NCBI GenBank assembly: GCA_900547475.1
Contig: URGW01000015.1
Location: 11,200 to 75,199, forward strand
Source of the DNA: an uncultured Clostridium sp.
GTDB lineage: Bacteria > Bacillota > Clostridia > Clostridiales > Clostridiaceae
Length of the DNA: 64,000 bases
Reading direction: 5' to 3'
The notes below the pieces were generated by a model, which was not told where the DNA came from, searched no databases, and worked only from the letters and a program-made list of their open reading frames with translations. Shown piece after piece: positions 56,244-64,000 of this stretch (within the stretch, counting starts at the first letter, position 1; each line of letters opens with the position of its first letter). Made by a program: the position numbers and the translations under genes.

Positions 56244-56933
56244 TTAAAGTTTCTTTTCATAAATATATATCCAAAAAGCTTGTAGAAATAATATAAAACT
56301 ACAAACCCATACAGATCTAATGCTTAAAGTAAGAGAGATTAAAGTTCCAGGAATAGCACCAACTGCAAAAGAAAAAGTAAGTATTGTAAAAGTAATTAAT
56401 TTTTTTAAAGAGTCTTTACTTTCTCTATCCAATGCACCAAATAAGAATAATCCAACAGTTCTTATATTTCCAGTACATATAGTTGTATTAAAAGGAACAC
56501 CAAGACAATTTCTAAATAAACATAATTGATATCCCATTAAAAAAGAAACTAAATTAGTAACAATAATATCAGGAAAAGAACTAGGAATTAATCCTATTAA
56601 AAATAATGCAATTCCTTCTAAAACAAGAGCAAACTTTCGCCAATCTCCTTTAAAATTAAAGTTTATAAGTATAGCTTCAATTAATTTACTAAAAGTAGCA
56701 CCTAATATACAAGTTATGATTGGAATGAAGTAGTGTAGAGCTTCTAACCATTCTCCAATAGCAATATTAATTCCTAGTTTAGACATATTAGCAGTATGCA
56801 TATTAGCTAATATATTATTTCTTGTAATATAAGTATATCCATTCATATAACCACCAACAAAGGTTATTATCATTATAAATAAAGGTTTTTCAAATGGAGG
56901 AAATTTTTGTATTTTATTATTGTTATGTTTCAT
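56244..56933 (-). CDS. YoaK/DUF1275 family membrane protein
   Basis: 229 residues with six hydrophobic segments. FVGGYMNGYTYI near the start, HTANMSKLG and TGNIRTVGLFLFG are the family's conserved loops. Function unknown. AAGGTGAA upstream. Confidence 0.88.
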   Translation of the reverse strand: MKHNNNKIQKFPPFEKPLFIMIITFVGGYMNGYTYITRNNILANMHTANMSKLGINIAIGEWLEALHYFIPIITCILGATFSKLIEAILINFNFKGDWRKFALVLEGIALFLIGLIPSSFPDIIVTNLVSFLMGYQLCLFRNCLGVPFNTTICTGNIRTVGLFLFGALDRESKDSLKKLITFTILTFSFAVGAIPGTLISLTLSIRSVWVCSFILFLQAFWIYIYEKKL

Positions 56934-57102
56934 ATAAATTCACCTTAAAATTATAAATATTAGTGCAATAACATCTATATTATTCCCTAAAATAGAAAAA
57001 TATCTTTATTTTTATTTAAGAATAAAAAGTTGTAGGTATAATAGAAATAAGAGAAGATTAGTTATAGTGTTTAGAATAATAAAAAATAGCGAGGGTATAA
57101 AT

Positions 57103-57552
57103 ATGGATTATGTTAAATATATAAGAGAAAGAGTAGGGCATGACTCAATAAATCTAACTGGGGTAAATGTATTGATAATAAATAAAGATAATAAAATATT
57201 ATTACAAAAGAGAGGAACATTTCCTTATAAGTGGGGATTAATAGGTGGAATTACAGAGTTAGGGGAATCTCTTGAAGATACTGCAGTTAGAGAAGCAAAA
57301 GAAGAAACTGGATTAGATATAAATGAGCTAACTATTTTAGGGACAACTTCGGGAGAAGATTGTTTTATAGAGTTCCCTCATGGAGATAAAGCTTTTTTTA
57401 TAACAATAGGATATGTATGTAAAAATTATAGTGGTGAATTAAGTATAGATAATTTTGAAACTAAAGATTTATGTTTCTTTAGTTATAATGAATTACCTGA
57501 AAATATACCTAGAAGTCATAAGGTATTTATAGAACAATATTATAGGTTATAA
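57103..57552 (+). CDS. Nudix hydrolase
   Basis: Start ATG 57103 preceded by GAGGG at seven bases; a longer frame from 57067 has no site. The 149 residues contain the full Nudix box beginning GGITELGES and ending REAKEETGL, with every catalytic Glu present. It is of the ADP-ribose/8-oxo-dGTP-like class; substrate not deducible. Compare the degenerate relative at 19615. Confidence 0.9.
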   Translation: MDYVKYIRERVGHDSINLTGVNVLIINKDNKILLQKRGTFPYKWGLIGGITELGESLEDTAVREAKEETGLDINELTILGTTSGEDCFIEFPHGDKAFFITIGYVCKNYSGELSIDNFETKDLCFFSYNELPENIPRSHKVFIEQYYRL

Positions 57553-57646
57553 AATAAATAGTAAGTATAATTACTAATAATTTTTTTATTTATTAAAACA
57601 ATTATATGGTATATAATGTATAAAAAAGAATAATTAGGGGATAAGA

Positions 57647-58567
57647 ATGAATAATCATAATAAAATACTAAGAATATCAATTATAGTTATGTTGTTAACG
57701 CTAATAATATCTATAATATCAATTAGCAAATTAAGAATAGAGAATCAAGTGTTTTTAAAAAATTATTACGAAATAGCTGTTAGTGAATATGAAGGCACAT
57801 ATTCATTAGAAGAAGGTTCTTTAATTTTACAGTATATTTCAAATGTGGATGATAATAAATATGTTACAGGAATAACATTTAAGGAGTTACCAGATACATA
57901 TTTTTTTGCAACAGAACATAATCAAGATTATGGAATGATGTTTTATGAGGGGAAAAATCTAAATGTAAATGAGTATGGAAGGTATAGACTTAATACAGTA
58001 TATATAACATGTCCAGAGCTTAAATATGATGATAATCAAAAAGAAATTATATTAACTAGTGCAACAGTAGAATTTAATGATAAATCAAATATAGATATAG
58101 ATTTAGGGAAGATAGTGTTATATAAAGGTAAGAAGATACCGGTGGCATTAGAGGGTATTAGCTATACTGGTTCTAGTGAAGGAATATCATCAACTACATT
58201 TAGGGTAAAAGAAGATGTGAAAATAGAAAGTATAGAATCATCTTTATTTGAAGAAGCTTCAGAAATATTTGATTTTAATATTACTTATACGGAATTTAAT
58301 AGTGTTGGTGAAATAAAATATGAAAAAGGACAAACTATAAAAGAAAATTCAATATTAACAATAACATCAAAATATAATGGAAGTGATGATATTTTAAAAA
58401 ATTATACATTGTATAACATAAGTCCTAACATACGCTTTATAAATGAGTATAATGATGAATATACTTATAGGTATAACAATATGGAAAGTTTTAATGTTAG
58501 AAATTATGATTCGTTTTATAATTCCTATGGAATATATAAATATTTAAAAGTAAGAGGGGAGTTATAG
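57647..58567 (+). CDS. Membrane-anchored hypothetical protein
   Basis: 306 residues. A hydrophobic N-terminal helix (about 9-27) is followed by a probably extracellular domain rich in beta strands and acidic residues. No motif is recognised. The next gene begins two bases after the stop codon, so the two act as one transcription unit. Confidence 0.6.
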   Translation: MNNHNKILRISIIVMLLTLIISIISISKLRIENQVFLKNYYEIAVSEYEGTYSLEEGSLILQYISNVDDNKYVTGITFKELPDTYFFATEHNQDYGMMFYEGKNLNVNEYGRYRLNTVYITCPELKYDDNQKEIILTSATVEFNDKSNIDIDLGKIVLYKGKKIPVALEGISYTGSSEGISSTTFRVKEDVKIESIESSLFEEASEIFDFNITYTEFNSVGEIKYEKGQTIKENSILTITSKYNGSDDILKNYTLYNISPNIRFINEYNDEYTYRYNNMESFNVRNYDSFYNSYGIYKYLKVRGEL

Positions 58568-58569
58568 AA

Positions 58570-59118
58570 ATGACTACAGGATATAATAAAATATTTTGGG
58601 GATTTATATTTTTAACATTTCATATAAATTTGGGTAGTATTAAGCTTTTACCAGATTTTATAAGCTATATAATTATATATTTTGGAATAAAAGAGTTGCT
58701 AGAAGAGTATAATTTAGGTTCATTAAAAAAAGCATCCAATTGCGATTCTGTATTAATATTTATGGCTTTTATAAGATTAGTTATAAATTTTTCAATAGGT
58801 TCAGAAATGATAAATAATATATATTTTAATATTATATGGATGAATGTATTTAATATAGTAGAAATAATTATGATATATAAACTACTAGTTAGTAATAATG
58901 AAATATTAAATATAAAAAATAATAATTTATATGAAAACTACAATAATAAAATAAGTATGTATATAATAATAGCTTCTATAATTACAGTTGGAAATACTAT
59001 AAATATGATATTTTATTCAGAAGTAATAGGAGGATGTATAGTACTTTTAGCATTAGCTTTAAGATTGTGGATTATAATGTTAGTTAGAAAAATGCATAAT
59101 TTATTAAAAGAAGCTTAG
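58570..59118 (+). CDS. Polytopic membrane protein, unknown
   Basis: 182 residues, about five hydrophobic segments. GGGGAG lies in the end of the preceding gene. No family is recognised; the pairing suggests a function shared with the anchored protein before it. Confidence 0.6.
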   Translation: MTTGYNKIFWGFIFLTFHINLGSIKLLPDFISYIIIYFGIKELLEEYNLGSLKKASNCDSVLIFMAFIRLVINFSIGSEMINNIYFNIIWMNVFNIVEIIMIYKLLVSNNEILNIKNNNLYENYNNKISMYIIIASIITVGNTINMIFYSEVIGGCIVLLALALRLWIIMLVRKMHNLLKEA

Positions 59119-59168
59119 TAAACTATTAAAAGCTATTGATTAGAAAATCAATAGCTTTTAATAGTTTA
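59119..59168. terminator. Perfect 23-bp bidirectional terminator
   Basis: 59119-59141 is the exact complement of 59146-59168 around an AGAA loop; it contains the cdd stop codon. Confidence 0.92.
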
Positions 59169-59588
59169 CTCTAAATTTTTACCTGTAAATGCTAGTGGTA
59201 AAAGTTCATCTAATGTATATTCTAGATATTCCTCAGTGCTTTTAGCAATTATTACTTTAAAAGTTTTTAAATCACAAAACTCAGCCATTACTTGTCTGCA
59301 AACAGCGCAAGGAGCGCAAAAATCTCCATCACCAGGCTTTATTCCAGATTTATTTCCTACGATTGCAATAGCAGTGAAGTTCTTTTGACCTTCAGAAATT
59401 GCCTTAAAGAAAGCTGTTCTTTCAGCGCAGTTTGTTGGTGTATATGCAGCATTTTCTATATTACATCCTTGATAAATTTCACCGTTTTCACAAAGTAAAG
59501 CTGCACCTACATTAAAGTTTGAGTATGGTGTATAACAATATTTTTGAGCATCGAATGCTTTTTCTATTAATAATTTCTTATCTATCAT
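59166..59588 (-). CDS. cdd: Cytidine deaminase
   Basis: 140 residues, homotetrameric class. FNVGAALL, the zinc motif NCAERTAFFKA (Cys and catalytic Glu) and APCAVCRQ with the other two zinc cysteines are all present. It salvages cytidine and deoxycytidine to uridine forms. CAGGAGG precedes the ATG. Confidence 0.96.
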   Translation of the reverse strand: MIDKKLLIEKAFDAQKYCYTPYSNFNVGAALLCENGEIYQGCNIENAAYTPTNCAERTAFFKAISEGQKNFTAIAIVGNKSGIKPGDGDFCAPCAVCRQVMAEFCDLKTFKVIIAKSTEEYLEYTLDELLPLAFTGKNLE

Positions 59589-60025
59589 TATTTTCCTCCT
59601 GAATTATTATTAAAAATACTTACTAAGTTATTATTACTATTATAGGAGAATTTTATATCAACAAGTTTATTTATATCTTTTACCTTAATAGATCCCTTAT
59701 TATATTCAATAATATCTTCATCTTTTATATAATTAGGACAAGTGCCTAAAAATAAGGTAATTTGTTAATTGCAAGTCTCCTTATTAGTTAAGTAAAGTAA
59801 TTATAACATATTAATTATTTTAAGAAAGAGGTAGGAGAAAAAATTAAGGACAAATGTCCAAAAGATTTAGAAAGATAATAAGTGAAGGTATTAAAATATG
59901 ATTATTAATTAGTATGAAAATGAGCTGTATTCTAAAAAATATGTAGAACACAGCTCAAACTATAAAAAATATGGTTTTATTATTAATTCTCAACTTTGAT
60001 GATCCACTCTTAGTCAATTTTTGAT
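59589..60025. other. Intergenic region upstream of cdd with a coding-like remnant
   Basis: On the minus strand a frame without start codon reads GTCPNYIKDEDIIEYNK and continues to SIFNNNSGGK, ending at the cdd ribosome site. It looks like the C-terminal relic of a lost gene. A TATAAT-like box lies near 59805. A hairpin at 59922-59956 terminates the L,D-transpeptidase gene. Confidence 0.4.
59922..59956 (-). terminator. Terminator of the L,D-transpeptidase gene
   Basis: GAGCTGTATTCTA pairs with TAGAACACAGCTC with one mismatch; T-rich on the minus-strand side. Confidence 0.7.
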
Positions 60026-60538
60026 TTAACTTATAAAAACGGTAGTTCCATATGGAATATTATCATAAATCCATTTAGCATTTACTTTAGCAAGTCTAAC
60101 ACAGCCATTACTAATTTTATATCCAAGGCGTCCATCTCTAACTGTATTATCTAGGTTATATATAATTGAATGGAAAAGATAATTTCCTTTAAATTGTGTA
60201 TAGTAATAACAAATATATCCATGATTTTCACCAAATGAAAATCCTTTAACCCCAACTTTAAATTTTCCTAATGGAGTGGGTGTAGATGATTTGCCGATAG
60301 AGCAAATATAGTTTTTTACTAATTTCCATTTATTTTTAGAGCCAGAAAAAATATTTACCTGAAAATTATTAGTGTCTACCCAAATAAGATATTTAGTAGT
60401 GCTAGATAAATTATTATTATTTACAAATTCTGTGGAGGTATTATTATAGTTTGAAGGAATTCTAAATTTATGAGATAGTAAAGGTTTTGAAAAAATAATA
60501 TTGCGATATATATTTTTTAGGATATTATTAAATTGCAT
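60026..60538 (-). CDS. L,D-transpeptidase (YkuD domain)
   Basis: 170 residues. The domain begins LIWVDTNNFQVNIF and carries the catalytic HS-x(n)-GRLGYKISNGCVRL signature with the nucleophile Cys. It cross-links or modifies peptidoglycan. The 45-residue N-terminus is not a classical signal peptide, and only a weakly hydrophobic stretch is visible, so export is uncertain. Monocistronic. Confidence 0.88.
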   Translation of the reverse strand: MQFNNILKNIYRNIIFSKPLLSHKFRIPSNYNNTSTEFVNNNNLSSTTKYLIWVDTNNFQVNIFSGSKNKWKLVKNYICSIGKSSTPTPLGKFKVGVKGFSFGENHGYICYYYTQFKGNYLFHSIIYNLDNTVRDGRLGYKISNGCVRLAKVNAKWIYDNIPYGTTVFIS

Positions 60539-60708
60539 AAATAATTTCTCTCTTTTCCTATTATTAAATATATTAGTTTATGAAATAATATATTTAAGTG
60601 TTCATTAAATAAAATTAGGGATATGAGGTGTTTTTTATATATTTATATTACATATAATAAATTATAAAAATATAGTTTTTTTATTGTGTTTTTGGAGGGG
60701 AATATTTT

Positions 60709-61410
60709 ATGATACGTGAGTTTATTAATAGTGAAACATTTAAAGTATCAGCAGTTATTATATTTAAGATAATTGTATGTGTAATTCTTGTAGGAGCAAT
60801 AGGATATAATAGAGAGAAAAAGGGCATGGTAGTAGGAATAAGAACTCATGTTATGGTGGGGCTTGTAGGATTGTTAATTCAAATAACATCTTTAGAATAT
60901 TATCGTATTAATGGTGGAGATAATGATGTCTTCAGATTAGCTGGACAATATATTTCAGGTATAGGTTTTTTAGGAGCAGGAACAATATTAAAAGATAAAA
61001 GAAGTGTAAAAGGTTTAACTACAGCAGCATCTATATGTTTAGTAGCCATAATAGGTCTTGCTGTAGGAGCTGGTATATATCTTGCTTCAATAGTTGTTAC
61101 TATTGTTGCATATGCATTTTTAAATGATATTTTTAGAATAAAAAATTTAATTACTATATCCAGAAATTCACATGCACATATAGAAGTTAGAATAAGTGAG
61201 AATATATCATCAACAGTTGAAGTTATAAAAGATATGATAAGAAGTGCTGGAGGAGATATTGTATCCATTGAAATGCAAAAGAGGTCTAATGGTGAAGGAG
61301 TTAGACTAAGATTTAAAATAAATCTTGATGATGAACTTGATATTAGCGATATATTAACAGATATAATGTGTATAAATGAAGTTGAAAAGGTAGATTTAAT
61401 AGAACATTAA
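60709..61410 (+). CDS. MgtC/SapB family membrane protein
   Basis: 233 residues. Four to five helices in the first 140 contain GAIGYNREKKGMVVGIRTH, GIGFLGAGTIL and GLTTAASI, the MgtC core. A C-terminal ACT-like domain follows. Family members modulate F-type ATPase or Mg2+ stress responses. GGAGGGG precedes the ATG. Confidence 0.92.
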   Translation: MIREFINSETFKVSAVIIFKIIVCVILVGAIGYNREKKGMVVGIRTHVMVGLVGLLIQITSLEYYRINGGDNDVFRLAGQYISGIGFLGAGTILKDKRSVKGLTTAASICLVAIIGLAVGAGIYLASIVVTIVAYAFLNDIFRIKNLITISRNSHAHIEVRISENISSTVEVIKDMIRSAGGDIVSIEMQKRSNGEGVRLRFKINLDDELDISDILTDIMCINEVEKVDLIEH

Positions 61411-61417
61411 ATATATT

Positions 61418-61456
61418 AAAATGGTATGTGTCATAATTTTTGACACATACCATTTT
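61418..61456. terminator. Perfect 16-bp bidirectional terminator
   Basis: AAAATGGTATGTGTCA (61418-61433) pairs with 61441-61456, between convergent genes. Confidence 0.92.
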
Positions 61457-61471
61457 AATTATTAGATACTA

Positions 61472-62878
61472 TTAAACTAAACTATCAATTCCATTTACAG
61501 TAGTTTGTTCATTTTCATCAATAGGAATAACAAGATATTTTTTACCATCAATTATTTGAGATTTAATTTGAGCTACCTTTTCAGGTTTTACTTTTAGTAC
61601 AATATCATAATCTTCATTTGTATTAGTAGAATCATCTATGTTTTCATCTAAATTTTTAGATAAATCTGTATTAGTATTTAGGTTATCTTTTGAGATAGAA
61701 TCATCAATATCTTCTGAGGAAATATAAGAAGAATCTACTTCTATAGCAGCTTCATTTTCTAATTCTAATGAAGGTTTCTCATTTTCTGAATTTGGTGAAG
61801 AAGCTTGAGATACCCTTTCAAGTTTGCTTTCAAGTATTTTTACTTGTTTTTCAAGCATTTCTTCTTTTTTCTTTTGAGCTTTTGCTGCAAGGGCTTTGTT
61901 ATCTATTAATATTTCTGCTACAGGAGGGGTATCGCCAAAGTTTTCTGTATATGATTTTTCTATTTTAGTAGTGATTTCTTCAGGAACACCACTTAAAGAT
62001 AATATTTCTTGAACAACATCATTAGTTAAAACTATTGGTACATCAGATTCTTCATAAATACTATTATGTTCTTCAATTTTGTTGTTTAGGCTTTCTTGAA
62101 TCTCCATAAAGAAATGATCAGATTTCTTTTCATCAGGCCCAAGAGCATCACGAATAATATCATTAAATACTTCCTTTTGTTCTGTATGAGTTTGTTTTGT
62201 TGGACATCCTAAAGCATTTTCCATCAGTTCAGGGTGTGTATCTTTTGCATTTTTTGTATAGTACATAATAGAATTAACATCTGAACTACGATTTATAAAG
62301 GCAGGAAATACAAATCCATTACTTGGTGCTTCAACAACCCAATCTCTTGTACGTGATTTAATTGAATTTTCTTCTTCAAAGTATCTAAGTCCAGCTTTGG
62401 ATAGTTCAACAGGACATATTGCACAAAGAATATATTCATATACTTCTTCTGATTCATCTAATTTTGCATTATCTTTAGTCTTAGTAATAACATCGTAAGC
62501 ATCATGAAATATAAGTATTAGGAAGTTACCAGTATAATCATAATTTTCTATAATTGAATTGTAGAACTCGTCAAGTAAAGTGTCATCTTTTAATCCACTA
62601 TTTTTTAGCTTCATAAAAGAAAGTTGTTTTTCATTTATATGCTCTTCATTAAGTTCAAAGTTAAGTTCTAAAATATTGTTACCAATAGTTCCAGATAAAA
62701 CTTTTTTAGCAATTTCTAAGTATTTAAAATAATCATCCTCTTCAAGATTTAAAAATGTTTCTCTAAATTTTAATAAAATATTTTTTTCACCATTAACGTA
62801 ACAACCACACATTTTTGTAAAGGTACAGTGGTCTTTTTTAAAACGTTTTTTCAGTTCTAATATATCTTTTTTTCTCAT
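61472..62878 (-). CDS. DUF4317 family protein
   Basis: Start ATG 62878, about six bases after AAAGGA. The 468 residues begin MRKKDILELKKRFKKDHCTF and follow the DUF4317 pattern (GCYVNGEKNILLKF, CAICPVELSKAGL, PAFINRSSDVNSIMYY, GCPTKQTHTEQK). A predicted coiled coil lies around 345-375, followed by an acidic, low-complexity linker and a short final domain. Function unknown. Confidence 0.85.
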   Translation of the reverse strand: MRKKDILELKKRFKKDHCTFTKMCGCYVNGEKNILLKFRETFLNLEEDDYFKYLEIAKKVLSGTIGNNILELNFELNEEHINEKQLSFMKLKNSGLKDDTLLDEFYNSIIENYDYTGNFLILIFHDAYDVITKTKDNAKLDESEEVYEYILCAICPVELSKAGLRYFEEENSIKSRTRDWVVEAPSNGFVFPAFINRSSDVNSIMYYTKNAKDTHPELMENALGCPTKQTHTEQKEVFNDIIRDALGPDEKKSDHFFMEIQESLNNKIEEHNSIYEESDVPIVLTNDVVQEILSLSGVPEEITTKIEKSYTENFGDTPPVAEILIDNKALAAKAQKKKEEMLEKQVKILESKLERVSQASSPNSENEKPSLELENEAAIEVDSSYISSEDIDDSISKDNLNTNTDLSKNLDENIDDSTNTNEDYDIVLKVKPEKVAQIKSQIIDGKKYLVIPIDENEQTTVNGIDSLV

Positions 62879-63057
62879 ATATAATCCTTTCATTAAAAAA
62901 TGTATTTATTGGTATATAGCAAAATATGTTACTAATTATAAGTATAATGTTCTCTAGGAACCACTGCAAGAATGAAATAGAGAGTAATTAATAAATTGTA
63001 AAACTCTTAGTATAAGATATAAAAGAAAATAAAAATATTATTTTGAAAGATTTTATA

Positions 63058-63088
63058 TTGACTATAACGTTACGTTATAGATTATAGT
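63058..63088 (+). promoter_or_regulatory. MerR-type promoter with perfect operator palindrome
   Basis: TTGACT (63058-63063) and TATAGT (63083-63088) are separated by 19 bp, the over-long spacing typical of MerR-activated promoters. The spacer contains the perfect 9-1-9 palindrome CTATAACGTTACGTTATAG (63062-63080). It drives the adjacent MerR gene, implying autoregulation. Confidence 0.85.
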
Positions 63089-63160
63089 TAGATGTGTAGT
63101 AAGGAAATAATAAATTAAGGGTACCTATTAATTTATAAAAAAAGGGGAGGTTTTAGAAAA

Positions 63161-63916
63161 ATGAAAATAAGTGAAGTAGCTAAATTAAGCGGAGTTACAG
63201 TAAGAACACTTCATTATTATGATGAAATTGGACTTTTAAAGCCAAGTGATACTACTGAATCTGGATATAGAATGTATTCCAATAAGGATTTAGAAACATT
63301 GCAACAAATATTATTTTTTAGAGAATTAGATTTCCCATTAAATGAAATAAAGAAAATAATGATAAATCCAAACTACGATAAGAATGAAGCATTAAATAAG
63401 CATAAAGAATTGCTTATTGAAAAAAGGAAGAGAATTGATGGTTTAATTGACCTAATAAGTAAAACAATAAAAGGAGATAATGATATGAGTTTTAAGGAGT
63501 TTGATAATAGTAAAATAGAAGAAAATAAAAGAAAGTACTCAGAGGAAGTTAAAAATCGTTGGGGTAATACTGATGCATATAAAGAGTATGAGAAAAAGAC
63601 AAGTAATTATAATAAAAATTCATGGAATGCAATCAATGAAGAAATGGTAGAAATATTAAAAGAGTTTGCTGATAATAGGAATGAAGATCCAAATAGTTTT
63701 ATTGTACAAAGCCTAGTTGAAAAATGGAGAGCATATATAACAAGGAACTTCTACAATTGTACAAAGGAAATTTTAAGTTCCTTAGGTTTGATGTATATAG
63801 GAGACGAAAGATTTAAAGAAAACATAGATAAATATGGAGAAGGAACTGCAGAATTCATGGCAAAAGCAATTGAATTCTATTGTTCGTCACGTGAAGCTGA
63901 AAAATTAATGATATAA
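63161..63916 (+). CDS. MerR-family regulator with TipAS effector domain
   Basis: 251 residues. The winged HTH has MKISEVAKLSGVTVRTLHYYDEIGLLKP and GYRMYSNKDL. A coiled-coil dimerisation helix follows, then a C-terminal TipAS domain from about residue 120 (WGNTDAYKEYEKKT, NFYNCTKEILSSLGLMYIGDERF). TipA-type proteins bind thiopeptides or other drugs and activate their own promoter. The upstream spacing and palindrome fit this. Confidence 0.93.
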   Translation: MKISEVAKLSGVTVRTLHYYDEIGLLKPSDTTESGYRMYSNKDLETLQQILFFRELDFPLNEIKKIMINPNYDKNEALNKHKELLIEKRKRIDGLIDLISKTIKGDNDMSFKEFDNSKIEENKRKYSEEVKNRWGNTDAYKEYEKKTSNYNKNSWNAINEEMVEILKEFADNRNEDPNSFIVQSLVEKWRAYITRNFYNCTKEILSSLGLMYIGDERFKENIDKYGEGTAEFMAKAIEFYCSSREAEKLMI

Positions 63917-64000
63917 CCTCCATGAATTGTGTAATTTGCGTTAAGAATTTATATCTTTCTTTCCGTAAAAACTGCTAAAGCTTCGAAAGTCATTTCATTC
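63917..64000. repeat. Copy of the arm of the purH-purD inverted repeat (cut by window end)
   Basis: After the MerR stop the sequence CTCCATGAATTGTGTAAT and onward (AAGAATTTATAT, CCGTAAAA, TGCTAAAG, TTCGAAAG) follows the left arm at about 47322-47400 in the same order and spacing, at roughly two-thirds identity by eye. It probably continues beyond the window as a second element. Confidence 0.65.

Overview
The window is very AT-rich, with compact genes, strong AGGAGG-type ribosome binding sites, frequent GTG/TTG starts and U-tailed hairpin terminators after most genes. Clostridial-type families recur: an LPXTG-anchored GH95 fucosidase, a TrxR-like flavoenzyme without a nucleotide site, DUF4317, and a MerR-TipAS regulator. 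Together these point to a low-GC Gram-positive anaerobe, most likely Clostridium sensu stricto in the C. perfringens/C. baratii neighbourhood. The species cannot be fixed from the sequence alone.

Layout. 1-4.3 kb: a truncated Ppx/GppA-HD phosphatase, a diverged arginyl-tRNA-synthetase-like gene behind a promoter and a possible attenuator, and an AI-2E-type permease. 4.3-6.6 kb: a minus-strand ferrous iron operon, feoA-feoB-FeoB-associated Cys-rich peptide, with a Fur-like box. 6.7-14.5 kb: housekeeping and orphan genes (RNase H-like, MBL hydrolase, HprK-like P-loop protein, Lrp regulator, PHP protein, gamma carbonic anhydrase-like protein, CvfB). 14.7-18.2 kb: a lipoprotein plus two-component system. 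18.3-19.4 kb: two membrane-anchored Mrr-like proteins. 19.6-28.6 kb: a Nudix-like protein, an ABC exporter, thioredoxin with its reductase-like partner, deoxynucleoside kinase, NAD synthetase, and an NfeD/SPFH pair. 28.6-37.2 kb: HelD, a 1772-residue cell-wall alpha-L-fucosidase, and a cis-prenyltransferase paralogue.

37.6-49.0 kb holds de novo purine synthesis in order purL, purE, purC, purF, purM, purN, purH, purD. The tight core purE-purH is interrupted by repeat-derived spacers. Between purH and purD lies a giant imperfect inverted repeat of about 367 nt that includes the purH stop codon; a related sequence closes the window at its right end.

49.0-55.7 kb looks accessory: a putative DUF4365-like nuclease, an AAA-ATPase/PD-(D/E)XK protein, a small ABC-type ATPase, a PCC-domain protein and a frameshifted radical SAM gene. 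Several units are bounded by near-identical terminators. 55.8-64 kb contains small membrane proteins, a canonical Nudix hydrolase, cytidine deaminase, an L,D-transpeptidase, an MgtC-family protein, DUF4317, and a MerR-TipAS regulator with a perfect operator palindrome in a 19-bp promoter spacer.

The most unusual signals are: the ArgRS-like protein lacking both class I signature motifs; the giant purH-purD hairpin and its relatives; the Mrr-like pair in which one member has lost its active site; the MerR operator; and the broken radical SAM gene. I saw no tRNA, rRNA, CRISPR array or transposase gene.
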